A stretch of 33,237 nucleotides of DNA from Lachnospiraceae bacterium (GTDB taxonomy: Bacteria; Bacillota; Clostridia; Lachnospirales; Lachnospiraceae). Shown one piece after another: positions 1 to 7,768 of the stretch. The notes beneath the pieces are model-generated. The model saw nothing but the letters and a program-made list of their open reading frames with translations. It was not told where the DNA came from and did not search any database. The first letter of the stretch is position 1. The number at the start of each line of letters is the position of its first letter. Location: the NCBI GenBank assembly GCA_028692055.1, contig JAQUYA010000026.1, forward strand, positions 1-33,237. The letters run 5' to 3'. The position numbers and the translations under genes were made by a program.

Positions 1-240
1 GGTCTTGAAAAAGAAGGAGATAACCTTTATTCTTCAACTACCAACTCGGGTGATGCAGCGATTGGTGATATAACCACGAATGGTGGTAAGATTACATCTG
101 GTGTACTCGAAATGAGTAACGTGGATTTGTCGAGTGAATTTACAGAAATGATTACCACACAGAGAGGATTCCAGGCAAACAGTAGAATTATTACAGTGTC
201 AGATACTTTACTGGAAGAGCTGGTAAATCTGAAACGTTAA
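1..240 (+). CDS. flgE: Flagellar hook protein FlgE, C-terminal fragment
   Basis: The window opens inside this gene; only the last 79 codons are present, in frame 1. The visible end has the classic C-terminal signature of flagellar axial (rod/hook) proteins: [13 protein letters not shown] followed by [10 protein letters not shown], then [13 protein letters not shown]. These proteins self-assemble outside the cell, and the C-terminal helix packs in the inner tube of the rod/hook. FlgE rather than FlgG or FlgF is inferred from position: in clostridia flgE is followed by flbD, motA and motB, exactly as here. The N-terminal part lies outside the window, so length and start cannot be judged. Confidence 0.85.
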   Translation, partial: GLEKEGDNLYSSTTNSGDAAIGDITTNGGKITSGVLEMSNVDLSSEFTEMITTQRGFQANSRIITVSDTLLEELVNLKR

Positions 241-270
241 TAAATCAAGGTGACTGATTTGAAATTGTAT

Positions 271-316
271 AAATAGGAGAAACTGTTCTAATAGTTCCTC
301 CTATTTGCGCTTTTAT
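271..316 (+). terminator. Hairpin between flgE and flbD (possible terminator)
   Basis: AAATAGGAG (271-279) pairs with CTCCTATTT (298-306), and AACT/AGTT extends the stem after one mismatch. The sequence after it is T-rich but interrupted (TGCGCTTTTATTG), so termination is probably partial. It lies just upstream of a promoter candidate. Confidence 0.45.
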
Positions 317-339
317 TGTTATGCAATACGTGGTATAGT
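311..339 (+). promoter_or_regulatory. Candidate extended -10 promoter for flbD-motA operon
   Basis: TGGTATAGT at 331-339 fits an extended -10 element (TGn plus TATAGT). No good -35 is visible at 16-18 bases; TTTATT (312-317) is the nearest and is weak. It sits directly after the hairpin and about 55 bases before flbD, so it could restart transcription of the downstream motility genes. Confidence 0.35.
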
Positions 340-395
340 AATAAGGATTACATAAGTAGGAAAAAGAACGGATAAGTAAATAGGGGGAACAGTTT

Positions 396-581
396 ATGAT
401 AGAAGTAACCAAAATGGATGGGACAATCATACTTATTAATATTGATTTAATAGAGATTGTCGAAGAAACACCAGATACAGTCATTTCTCTTACAACGGGC
501 AAAAAAATTATTGTAAAAGAAAGTAGACAAGAGGTGAAAAATCTTGTAAAATTGTATAGAAAGGATATTTTTGCAGATTAA
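396..581 (+). CDS. flbD: FlbD family flagellar protein
   Basis: Small 61-residue protein of the FlbD/SwrD family, normally found between flgE and motA in Firmicutes and spirochaetes. In Bacillus subtilis the homologue SwrD raises flagellar motor power, probably through the stator. The sequence has the family outline: MIEVTKMDG at the start, an INIDLIEIVEETPDT centre and a conserved TTGKKIIVKES segment, then a basic tail. The start ATG follows the ribosome binding site AGGGGG at 381-386 at good spacing. It is cytoplasmic, with no membrane segment. This gene is unrelated to the Caulobacter regulator that shares the name FlbD. Confidence 0.88.
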   Translation: MIEVTKMDGTIILINIDLIEIVEETPDTVISLTTGKKIIVKESRQEVKNLVKLYRKDIFAD

Positions 582-596
582 TGCAAAAAAAGGTAG

Positions 597-1400
597 GTGT
601 CTACAGTGGATTTAGCTTCGTTAATTGGTATAATCATGTGTATCGCACTTGTAGTTTTTGCTATTGCATCCGGTGATGAGGGGCTCGGAGCTTTAATGAA
701 CTTCGTAGATTTTCAATCTGTACTAATTACTATTGGTGGTTCCGTATGTGCTGTTCTTACATCGAATAGTATGAAAGATTTTTTAGGTGGTTTGAAAAGT
801 ATTTCACTTATTTTTAAAGCACCTAGTTTAGATACATCGGGTATTATAAAAAAGATTATTGATTTATCCAATGTTGCACGTAAGGAAGGACTTTTATCCT
901 TAGAAGAGGCAGCGGGTGATTTAAATGATGAATTTTTAAAAAAAGGAATTTTATTGATTGTCGATGGAACAGATCCTGATCTGGTTCGGGCGATTATGGA
1001 AACAGAATTGGTAAGTATTGATGCAAGACATAAGAAAAGAATGGGTTTCTGGGATGGACTTGCTGGAATGGGACCGGCTTGGGGTATGATTGGTACTCTT
1101 GTTGGTCTAATTAACATGTTGAAAAATATGGCAGATGCATCGTCAGTTGGACCTGCTATGGCAGTAGCCCTGATTACAACTTTTTATGGTTCCATGCTTG
1201 CAAACTGGATATGTATTCCGGTATCTGCAAAGCTAAAAGCAAATAATGATGAAGAAATGATGGTCAAAGAGATTATGATTGAAGGCCTTCTTTCCATACA
1301 GGCGGGGGAAAATCCTCGTGTTATTGAAGAAAAATTAAAATCTTTCTTAGCACCGGCAGAAAGAGCAATGGCTTCCAGTGAAGTGGGAGGTGAAGGATAA
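597..1400 (+). CDS. motA: Flagellar motor stator protein MotA
   Basis: Stator subunit that forms, with MotB, the ion channel driving flagellar rotation. 267 residues, the usual length. Four hydrophobic segments are visible at roughly residues 5-25, 34-52, 150-170 and 182-205, with a large cytoplasmic loop between the second and third. The conserved GPAWGMIGTLVGLI (third helix) and MAVALITTFYGSMLAN (fourth helix) motifs are present. The start is a GTG preceded by AGGTAGG at 590-596, which is tight; the next GTG two codons on is an alternative. The stop codon overlaps the motB start (ATAATGG), so the two are translationally coupled. Proton versus sodium use cannot be read reliably from MotA alone. 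Confidence 0.95.
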   Translation: MSTVDLASLIGIIMCIALVVFAIASGDEGLGALMNFVDFQSVLITIGGSVCAVLTSNSMKDFLGGLKSISLIFKAPSLDTSGIIKKIIDLSNVARKEGLLSLEEAAGDLNDEFLKKGILLIVDGTDPDLVRAIMETELVSIDARHKKRMGFWDGLAGMGPAWGMIGTLVGLINMLKNMADASSVGPAMAVALITTFYGSMLANWICIPVSAKLKANNDEEMMVKEIMIEGLLSIQAGENPRVIEEKLKSFLAPAERAMASSEVGGEG

Positions 1401-2197
1401 TGGCAAAGAGAAAAGAAGATCCACCGCCAGCGGGTTCGCCTGCGTGGATGTCGACCTTTGGAGATTTGATGAACCTCTTGCTATGCTTCTTCGTATTGTT
1501 GTTTTCCATGTCGACGGTAGATGCACAAAAGTTTGAATTGATAGCGGCATCTTTTTCACAGACATTCAGTATTTTCCAGGCAGGTTCTACTGCAATTGGT
1601 GATGGTTTGCTGATTAGTAATGGAGTCAGTCAGTTAAATCAATTGGATGAATATTTTAACAGTACCGGTAAATCAGCAGAAGGAAAAGATGAAATTACAG
1701 ATGCCCAGAGTGAAGTAGAAGCAGAAAAGTTGAAAAAGTCAGAAGAACTGGCAGAGAAAATAGCAGAGTCTTTAAAAGAGCAAAATCTGGACAAAGAGGT
1801 GGATATAGATTTTACGTCTCAATATGTTCAGCTAACACTAAACGGAGCATTACTTTTTGACTCCGGAAGTGCAACTTTAAAGGAAGAATCCCTTCCGATG
1901 ATGCAGAAGCTGGGTGAAATATTAGCACGTTATTCGGAGAGTGTTGTTGAAGTAGAAGGGCATACGGATAATGTTCCGATTCACACTTCCAAATTTGCAA
2001 ACAATAATGAGCTAAGCAGTTTTAGGGCCTTAGCGGTATTTGACTTTTTGGCGCAGAATACTACCCTTGATCCGTCAATGATAAAGCATTCGGGAAGAGG
2101 AGAATATGTTCCGATTGCAGATAATTCAGTACCAGAGGGACGTGCTAAGAACAGAAGAGTAGAAATTAAAGTATATCATTCATTGAGTTCTTACTAG
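1400..2197 (+). CDS. motB: Flagellar motor stator protein MotB
   Basis: Stator subunit that anchors the MotA channel to peptidoglycan. 265 residues. An N-terminal basic and proline-rich stretch is followed by the single membrane helix (about residues 18-40), which carries the ion-binding aspartate D22 in TFGDLMNLLL. A linker of charged residues (about 85-125) leads to an OmpA-like peptidoglycan-binding domain (about 140-262) with the motifs FDSGSATL, VEGHTDNVPI and RAKNRRVEI. The ATG overlaps the motA stop. The arrangement motA-motB-fliL is that of the family. Confidence 0.95.
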   Translation: MAKRKEDPPPAGSPAWMSTFGDLMNLLLCFFVLLFSMSTVDAQKFELIAASFSQTFSIFQAGSTAIGDGLLISNGVSQLNQLDEYFNSTGKSAEGKDEITDAQSEVEAEKLKKSEELAEKIAESLKEQNLDKEVDIDFTSQYVQLTLNGALLFDSGSATLKEESLPMMQKLGEILARYSESVVEVEGHTDNVPIHTSKFANNNELSSFRALAVFDFLAQNTTLDPSMIKHSGRGEYVPIADNSVPEGRAKNRRVEIKVYHSLSSY

Positions 2198-2220
2198 AGA
2201 AGAAAGGCAAGGCTGTTGAT

Positions 2221-2739
2221 ATGAAAAAAAATTTATTGGCAATTCTGATTTTGGCATTACTAATTGTAAATATTGTACTTACATCTATCATGATGTTCAG
2301 CGTGACAAGTGCTTCTAACAAAACAGCAGCATTAGTTACGGACATTGCAAGTATTATTCAATTAGATGTGGGAACTCCGGCAACTGGAGGTGCCAGTGCA
2401 GAGCCGGTTCCAATTGAACATACAGAAGTATATGATATTGCAGACAAGATGACAATCCCATTGGCAAAAAGCAGTGACGGTGCGGATCATTATGCACTGG
2501 TTTCCGTTTCTCTTTCCATGAATACGAAGGATGAAGGATATAAGAGCTATGGTGCAACGATTGATACCAAAGCGAGTTTGATAAAAAGCACCATTATAGA
2601 AGTAATAGGTACCTATACGCTGGAAGAAGCGCAGGCTGACCAGTCTACCATGCGTCAGGAAATATTAGAGAAGGTACAGGCAATGTTTGATTCGAGTTTT
2701 ATTTACGATGTGTCTTTTAGCGACATTATGTTTCAATAG
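2221..2739 (+). CDS. fliL: Flagellar basal body-associated protein FliL
   Basis: 172-residue single-pass membrane protein that surrounds and supports the MotAB stator. One membrane helix is visible at about residues 5-28, after three lysines, so the C-terminal domain is outside the membrane. That domain has the family pattern: a segment beginning near HYALVSVSLSM, a central helix, and a C-terminal YDVSFSDIMFQ that matches the usual I-x-D-V-x-F-T-D-x-x-x-Q end. It lies 23 bases after motB and 32 before fliM, in the usual order. Confidence 0.88.
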   Translation: MKKNLLAILILALLIVNIVLTSIMMFSVTSASNKTAALVTDIASIIQLDVGTPATGGASAEPVPIEHTEVYDIADKMTIPLAKSSDGADHYALVSVSLSMNTKDEGYKSYGATIDTKASLIKSTIIEVIGTYTLEEAQADQSTMRQEILEKVQAMFDSSFIYDVSFSDIMFQ

Positions 2740-2771
2740 ATAGGACTGGAAAAGATAGGAGGTGGGTTGAT

Positions 2772-3752
2772 GTGGGAGAGGTCCTGTCGCAGAACGAGAT
2801 TGATAGTTTACTACAGGCATTAAGTACTGGTGAACTTGACATGGACGAAATGCAGAATGACGGAGAAAAGCAAGTGAAAAGCTATGACTTTAAACGTCCT
2901 GCAAAATTTTCAAAAGAACACCTTAGAACCTTAGAAATTATTTTTGAACATTACGGAAGATTATTATCCACCAACCTGCCGGTTTATTTAAGGAAGAATA
3001 TCCAGGTAGCAGTTATCAGCTCTGAAACGGTTACCTTTTCTGAGTTTTCCAATGCGTTATCCAACCCTGTTATATTGGGCATTGTTAATTTCTTACCTTT
3101 ACAGGGAAATATTATTGTTGAACTGGCAGCGAACTTAGGATATGCAATGATAGACAGAATGCTTGGGGGGCAGGGAAATCCACTCGATAAAACAAGGGAA
3201 TTCTCAGAGATAGAGATGACAATTATTGAAAAGATAATGGTTATCTGTATGCAGCTTCTAAGAGAACCGTGGAAAAATATCCTGGATTTGAGTCCTGTAA
3301 TGGATAGAATAGAAACCAATGCACAATTTGCACAGGTAATTGCACCTAATGATATGATTGCAATTGTAACTCTGAATGTGAAAATTGGGGAAGTTGAGGG
3401 GATGATGAATATATGTCTTCCTTACTTTACACTGGAAACCGTAATGGATAAATTGAATACAAAGTTTTGGTTTTCTACCATGCAGGAAAATGCGGAGGAA
3501 AACTATCAGGAATACATACAGCCACTTATTCAAAAGGTGGATATTCCACTAAAAGCGGTTCTTGGCAAAAGTGTTGTATCTGTAAGCGATTTTATGAATT
3601 TACAAGTTGGAGATATTATTCGATTGAATTCTAAAGTAGATAGTGAATTGGACATCTATGTTGGAAATATAAGAAAATTTACTGCTTTACCCGGTGCAAA
3701 TAAAGAAAATTATGCGGTCCGGATAGCTTCGGTAGTAAGAGAGGAGGAATAA
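2772..3752 (+). CDS. fliM: Flagellar motor switch protein FliM
   Basis: Switch/C-ring component that binds phospho-CheY and sets rotation direction. 326 residues. The N-terminal CheY-binding peptide LSQNEIDSLL (residues 5-14) is present, followed by the CheC-like middle domain (about 45-230), which lacks phosphatase motifs as expected, and a C-terminal SpoA/FliN-like domain (about 250-322). The start is GTG: a strong AGGAGGTGG at 2757-2765 sits six bases upstream, and the ATG two bases earlier (2770) is in a different frame that does not encode FliM. Confidence 0.95.
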   Translation: MGEVLSQNEIDSLLQALSTGELDMDEMQNDGEKQVKSYDFKRPAKFSKEHLRTLEIIFEHYGRLLSTNLPVYLRKNIQVAVISSETVTFSEFSNALSNPVILGIVNFLPLQGNIIVELAANLGYAMIDRMLGGQGNPLDKTREFSEIEMTIIEKIMVICMQLLREPWKNILDLSPVMDRIETNAQFAQVIAPNDMIAIVTLNVKIGEVEGMMNICLPYFTLETVMDKLNTKFWFSTMQENAEENYQEYIQPLIQKVDIPLKAVLGKSVVSVSDFMNLQVGDIIRLNSKVDSELDIYVGNIRKFTALPGANKENYAVRIASVVREEE

Positions 3753-3755
3753 GAT

Positions 3756-5006
3756 ATGGACGGAATGTTGTCCCAAGACGAGATTAACGCCTTACTAGCC
3801 GGCATGGATATATCGGACAATGGTTCAAATACGGAAGAACCCCCAGCAGCTTCAGCAGGTGAAGCAGTAGATATATTGACAGATATTGAAAAAGATGCTA
3901 TTGGTGAAGTTGCAAATATCAGTATGGGAACATCAGCAACAACACTTTATTCCTTAGTAAATAGAAAAGTTAATATAACAACCCCGGTTGTAACCACAGA
4001 AACCTGGGAGGGTGTTTTGCGAGATTATGAAAAACCGTGTGTATTTATTGAAATTCAATATACGGTAGGTCTTGCAGGAAGTAATATTTTGGTATTAAAG
4101 GAACATGATGTTAAGGTAATTACAGATCTAATGATGGGTGGAGATGGTACCAACACAGATGGGGAATTAAGCGAATTGCATCTGAGCGCTATTTCAGAGG
4201 CAATGAATCAAATGATGGGGTCTGCTGCAACATCGCTTTCATCCATGTTGAATGAAACTATTGATATCAGCCCACCAAACGCAAGTTTAATTGATTTAGG
4301 AGAATTTAAGAGGGGGGGAGAAATTGCTTCTTTTCTGGAAGAAACCTTTGTAAAAATTGCATTTCGTATGCAAATTGATGATTTGGTGGATAGTACCATT
4401 ATGCAGCTATATCCATTGGATTTTGCAAGGTCTCTATATGATACCTTTATGGGACAGCAAACAGCAGCAGTAGAACAAACACCGAGTCCGGCACCTGTTC
4501 CACCGGAACCACAGCCATATATACCGCCACAGGCAACAATGCCAGATCCGGCGCAGGCATATGCGAATCAGGGAATGCCGATGCAGCCACAGATGAGCAT
4601 GCCGATGCAGCCACAGATGGGAATGCCAATGCAGCCACAGATGGGAATGCCAATGCAGCCACAGATGGGAATGCCAATGCAGCCACAAATGGGAATGCCG
4701 ATGCAGCAGAATGTGAACATTCAACCTGCACAGTTTCAGAGTTTTTCCAATGATTACAGTGCAATTGCAGGTAAGGAAAACATAGGATTAATTATGGATG
4801 TTCCACTTGAGGTAACGGTGGAACTTGGAAGAACAAAAAAATCAATTTCTGATATTTTAGATTTTGCACCAGGCACAATCATTGAACTAGACAAGATTGC
4901 CGGTGAACCAATAGATGTACTAGTAAATGGTAAGTTTGTTGCAAAAGGTGAAGTAGTAGTAATAGAAGAAAGTTTTGGTATTCGTGTAACGGAAATCATA
5001 AAATAA
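3756..5006 (+). CDS. fliY: Flagellar motor switch phosphatase FliY
   Basis: C-ring protein combining CheY-P phosphatase and FliN functions, characteristic of Gram-positive and some other lineages. 416 residues. Order: N-terminal CheY-binding peptide LSQDEINALLAGM (5-17); CheC domain with both phosphatase motifs intact (D47/E51/N54/G58 in DAIGEVANISMG, and S144/E148/N151/G155 in SAISEAMNQMMG); a Pro/Gln/Met-rich linker (about 235-325) made of MPMQPQMG octapeptides; and a C-terminal SpoA/FliN domain (about 340-416). It starts 3 bases after fliM. Two intact active sites suggest it really removes phosphate from CheY-P at the switch. The repeat linker is listed separately. Confidence 0.95.
   Translation: MDGMLSQDEINALLAGMDISDNGSNTEEPPAASAGEAVDILTDIEKDAIGEVANISMGTSATTLYSLVNRKVNITTPVVTTETWEGVLRDYEKPCVFIEIQYTVGLAGSNILVLKEHDVKVITDLMMGGDGTNTDGELSELHLSAISEAMNQMMGSAATSLSSMLNETIDISPPNASLIDLGEFKRGGEIASFLEETFVKIAFRMQIDDLVDSTIMQLYPLDFARSLYDTFMGQQTAAVEQTPSPAPVPPEPQPYIPPQATMPDPAQAYANQGMPMQPQMSMPMQPQMGMPMQPQMGMPMQPQMGMPMQPQMGMPMQQNVNIQPAQFQSFSNDYSAIAGKENIGLIMDVPLEVTVELGRTKKSISDILDFAPGTIIELDKIAGEPIDVLVNGKFVAKGEVVVIEESFGIRVTEIIK
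4575..4709 (+). repeat. 24-bp tandem repeat in the fliY linker
   Basis: Five full 24-base units begin at 4575, 4599, 4623, 4647 and 4671, plus a partial unit at 4695-4709. Each unit encodes MPMQPQMG (the first ends in Ser). Units differ only in third-position changes (CCG/CCA) and the Ser/Gly codon. The in-frame period means that copy-number change alters linker length without a frameshift. Confidence 0.93.
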
Positions 5007-5028
5007 AATTTGAATAGGAGTGAAAAAA

Positions 5029-5391
5029 ATGGCTAAGAATATTTTAATTTGTGATGACGCAGCATTCATGCGTATGATGATTAAGGACATTTTAACAAAG
5101 AATGGGTATAACGTAATAGGGGAAGCAGAAAACGGAGTTAAAGCGATTGAAAAGTATCTGGAATTAAAACCGGATTTAACGCTTATGGATATTACCATGC
5201 CAGAAATGGATGGTATAGGAGCTTTGAAAAAAATCAAAGAAAATGATGCTGCTGCAACGGTTATTATGTGTTCTGCAATGGGACAGCAGGCAATGGTTAT
5301 TGAATCTATTCAGGCTGGTGCAAAGGACTTTATCGTAAAACCATTCCAGGCAGACCGTGTATTAGAAGCAGTTAAAAAGGTTGTTGGTTAA
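5029..5391 (+). CDS. cheY: Chemotaxis response regulator CheY
   Basis: Single-domain receiver of 120 residues that, when phosphorylated by CheA, binds FliM/FliY at the flagellar switch. All receiver landmarks are present: acidic pair D9/D10, phosphoacceptor D54 in LMDITMP, hydroxyl S82 in IMCSAMG, and K104 in IVKPF. There is no output domain. The ATG at 5029 is chosen because TAGGAG (5015-5020) lies eight bases before it; the GTG at 5020 overlaps that ribosome binding site. Its position right after fliY, whose product dephosphorylates it, supports CheY rather than another receiver. Confidence 0.94.
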   Translation: MAKNILICDDAAFMRMMIKDILTKNGYNVIGEAENGVKAIEKYLELKPDLTLMDITMPEMDGIGALKKIKENDAAATVIMCSAMGQQAMVIESIQAGAKDFIVKPFQADRVLEAVKKVVG

Positions 5392-5392
5392 T

Positions 5393-5761
5393 ATGCTATT
5401 AAACCAGTATGGAGCGCTAGATGGCATTGGCGAATTTCTAACCGTTCTGATTATATTTGTATTTGTATTGGCAATTACCTATTTTTCAACCAGGTGGATT
5501 GCCAATTATCAAAAGGGACATGTTTTTAGCAAGAATATCGAAGTTATAGAAACTTATAAAATCACACCAAATAAATATCTTCAAATTGTAAAGACAGGAG
5601 ATAAGTATTTGGTTATTGCGGTTTGCAAAGATACAATTACTTTTTTGACAGAACTGACAGAAGAACAAATAGAACTTTCGGTTGGAACACAACCTGTTAT
5701 GAAAATGAATTTTAAAGAAATACTTGAAAAAGCGACAGATATTACTAGAAAGAAAAAGTGA
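5393..5761 (+). CDS. fliO: Flagellar biosynthesis protein FliO (FliZ-like)
   Basis: Small membrane protein (122 residues) that helps assemble the FliP ring of the flagellar export gate. One membrane helix is visible at about residues 11-30, followed by a cytoplasmic domain with the family pattern: YKITPNKYLQIVKTGDKYLVIAV resembles the SpoA-like core, with a lysine-rich end. Position directly before fliP is diagnostic. The ATG is 1 base after the cheY stop; an in-frame TTG at 5381 would overlap cheY and is less likely. Confidence 0.82.
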   Translation: MLLNQYGALDGIGEFLTVLIIFVFVLAITYFSTRWIANYQKGHVFSKNIEVIETYKITPNKYLQIVKTGDKYLVIAVCKDTITFLTELTEEQIELSVGTQPVMKMNFKEILEKATDITRKKK

Positions 5762-5780
5762 TAAGCTTAGGGGACACTGC

Positions 5781-6653
5781 ATGAAAAGCTTTATAAATAA
5801 GAGAATAGTAAAAAGTATATGCCTGCTGTTTATAGTAGGCATATTGTGCATAGCGCAGAAAAGTACGGTATATGCAACGTCGATTGGTGGTATAGATTCA
5901 AACCTGACAGGCACAACAGATACACAGACTAATATAAAAGATCCAGGTACTGATGAAACACCGGAAGACTTAAAGGAATTAAATGTTGCCAATAATTTAA
6001 CGATTACATATAACAATGGGAATGGTGAAGTCGCAGGCGCTTTACGCATATTGATTACACTGACGGCGATTGCTTTGGCACCAATAATGCTAATGGTGTT
6101 AACCTCGTTCACGCGTATTATTATTGTCCTTCACTTTACCAGAACGGCATTGAATACGCAGACCGCACCACCGAATCAGATTTTAATTGCAATTGCATTA
6201 TTTTTAACTTTTTTTATTATGAGTCCAATATTTGCACAGATTAATACAGAGGCGATACAACCCTTCGACCGTGGTGAAATCACGCAAGAGGAAGCACTGG
6301 AAAAGGGACTGGAACCTTTACGCCAGTTTATGTATAAGCAGACGCAGGCAAAAGATGTCAAGATGTTTTTGGAAATTGCAGGAACGGAAAATGTGACAGA
6401 ATTAAAAGATATTCCAACGACGGTATTGGTACCGAGCTTTGTAGTCAGTGAACTTCGTACGGCATTTATTATAGGATTTCTTATTTATATTCCGTTTATT
6501 GTAATTGATATGGTAGTGGCATCAACCCTTATGAGTATGGGTATGATGATGCTTCCACCAACAACGATTTCCATGCCCTTCAAAATTCTATTATTTATCA
6601 TGGCAGATGGATGGAATCTGGTAATTGGCAGTCTGGTAAGAACATTTTATTAA
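5781..6653 (+). CDS. fliP: Flagellar type III export gate protein FliP
   Basis: Core subunit of the FliPQR export pore. From the ATG at 5781 it is 290 residues and begins with a cleavable signal peptide (KSFINKR, hydrophobic core to about residue 29, then VYATS), as is usual for FliP. Later hydrophobic segments at about 84-108, 130-152, 227-250 and 262-285 frame conserved motifs: SFTRIIIVLHFTRTALNTQTAPPNQ and GMMMLPPTTISMPFKILLF. The ribosome binding site TTAGGGG at 5767-5773 supports this start. The reading frame is open farther upstream inside fliO, but those codons have no ribosome binding site and would hide the signal peptide. Confidence 0.95.
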   Translation: MKSFINKRIVKSICLLFIVGILCIAQKSTVYATSIGGIDSNLTGTTDTQTNIKDPGTDETPEDLKELNVANNLTITYNNGNGEVAGALRILITLTAIALAPIMLMVLTSFTRIIIVLHFTRTALNTQTAPPNQILIAIALFLTFFIMSPIFAQINTEAIQPFDRGEITQEEALEKGLEPLRQFMYKQTQAKDVKMFLEIAGTENVTELKDIPTTVLVPSFVVSELRTAFIIGFLIYIPFIVIDMVVASTLMSMGMMMLPPTTISMPFKILLFIMADGWNLVIGSLVRTFY

Positions 6654-6677
6654 TATAACAGAAAGAAGGCGGGCAGA

Positions 6678-6947
6678 ATGACAACAGATATTGTTAGTGA
6701 AATAACAAAAGATGCATTATATACAATTATAATAACTTCTGCACCATTACTTTTGATTTCCCTGGTTATTGGATTAATTATAAGTATATTTCAGACAGTT
6801 ACGTCTATTCAAGAACAGACATTAACGTTTGTTCCAAAGGTTATATGCGTGTTTGTAGGGTTAATGATTTTTGGTGAGTTTATGATGAATCATATGACCG
6901 GCTATATGACACAGCTTTGGACTGACTTTACGATTTATATAAGGTAG
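6678..6947 (+). CDS. fliQ: Flagellar type III export gate protein FliQ
   Basis: 89-residue export gate subunit with two membrane helices (about 15-38 and 53-75), the standard size. The family motif SIFQTVTSIQEQTLTFVPKV lies between the helices. It sits between fliP and fliR; the stop is five bases before the fliR start. FliP, FliQ and FliR form a helical pore at the centre of the MS ring. Confidence 0.95.
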   Translation: MTTDIVSEITKDALYTIIITSAPLLLISLVIGLIISIFQTVTSIQEQTLTFVPKVICVFVGLMIFGEFMMNHMTGYMTQLWTDFTIYIR

Positions 6948-6952
6948 CGGAT

Positions 6953-7741
6953 ATGGTTGAACTTTCATTTTCCTATGCAGATTTAGAATATTTCCTATTC
7001 ATTTTAACGAGAGTCACCTGTTTTATATTTATAGTACCTTTTTTCAATGGTAATAATAGTACACCACGTAGAGTAAAAGTGGCACTTGGGGTATTTATAT
7101 CCATTCTGGTATATAATATGCTTCCAGCGCATGAGATAGTGAACTATACGTCTGTTTTGGGATATACCACAATTATATTAAAGGAAGCAGCTACTGGATT
7201 ATTAATAGGATTTAGTGCAAATATCTGTACGATGATAATGTCTTTTGCGGGTCATATGGTGGATATGGATATTGGACTTTCTATGGCGAGTCTGATGGAC
7301 CCGTCTACAAGGGAAAATACAACACTAACTGGTTTATTATACCAGTATGCGATGATGCTTATGCTTATTTGCACAGGTATGTACCAATATCTTTTAAAAG
7401 CACTGATAGAAACATTTACCTTGATTCCTATTAATGGAGCAGTTTTTCATACCGAAAAAATAATGACGGCAATGGTTACTTTTCTGAGTGAATACATCAT
7501 AATTGGTTTTCGAATTTGTTTACCTGTATTTGCAACGATTACATTGTTGAATGCCATTTTAGGAATTTTAGCGAAATCAGCACCACAGTTAAATATGTTT
7601 TCAGTTGGTATGCAGCTAAAAATATTAATTGGATTGGCAGTTATGTTTGTAACGGCAGGAATGCTGCCAGATGCCTCAAATTTTATATTTATTGAAATGA
7701 AAAAAATGATGGTTTCTTTTGTACAGGCTATGCTAGTGTGA
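6953..7741 (+). CDS. fliR: Flagellar type III export gate protein FliR
   Basis: 262-residue membrane subunit of the FliPQR export pore. Hydrophobic segments alternate through the protein (about 12-27, 38-55, 68-90, 125-148, 175-205, 212-232). The conserved pattern FILTRVTCFIFIVPFFNGNNSTPRRVKVALG-like start, KEAATGLLIGF and AKSAPQLNMFSVGMQLKI are family markers. The stop codon lies in the loop of a small hairpin that leads into the flhB ribosome binding site, so termination here and initiation of flhB may be coupled. Confidence 0.94.
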   Translation: MVELSFSYADLEYFLFILTRVTCFIFIVPFFNGNNSTPRRVKVALGVFISILVYNMLPAHEIVNYTSVLGYTTIILKEAATGLLIGFSANICTMIMSFAGHMVDMDIGLSMASLMDPSTRENTTLTGLLYQYAMMLMLICTGMYQYLLKALIETFTLIPINGAVFHTEKIMTAMVTFLSEYIIIGFRICLPVFATITLLNAILGILAKSAPQLNMFSVGMQLKILIGLAVMFVTAGMLPDASNFIFIEMKKMMVSFVQAMLV

Positions 7742-7768
7742 GAAAGCATAAAGATGGGGATAAGAGTG
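7729..7768 (+). promoter_or_regulatory. Hairpin-Shine-Dalgarno cassette before flhB (copy A)
   Basis: TATGCT (7729-7734) pairs with AGCATA (7745-7750). It is followed by AGATGGGGATAAGAGTG, which ends in the proposed GTG start at 7766. From GTGTG to the start codon this copy aligns without gaps with the element before the 21758 gene, and its right half matches the one before the 28529 gene. The SD is GATGGGG; an ATG inside it (7754) is in frame but probably not the start. Confidence 0.5.

Noticed and set aside
316..339. TTGTTA as -35 for the TATAGT at 334-339
   Set aside because: The spacing is only 12 bases; the extended -10 explanation is better.
4575..4709. CRISPR-like array
   Set aside because: Units are directly adjacent with no spacers and encode an in-frame protein linker.
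4434..4764. Open frames on the minus strand across the fliY linker, rich in His/Leu/Trp or Ala/Ser/Phe repeats
   Set aside because: They are mirror translations of the MPMQPQMG repeat DNA, lie wholly inside fliY, and have no ribosome binding site.
5486..6112. Long minus-strand open frame of about 208 codons across fliO/fliP
   Set aside because: It overlaps two conserved genes on the other strand, and its composition is that of an antisense shadow.
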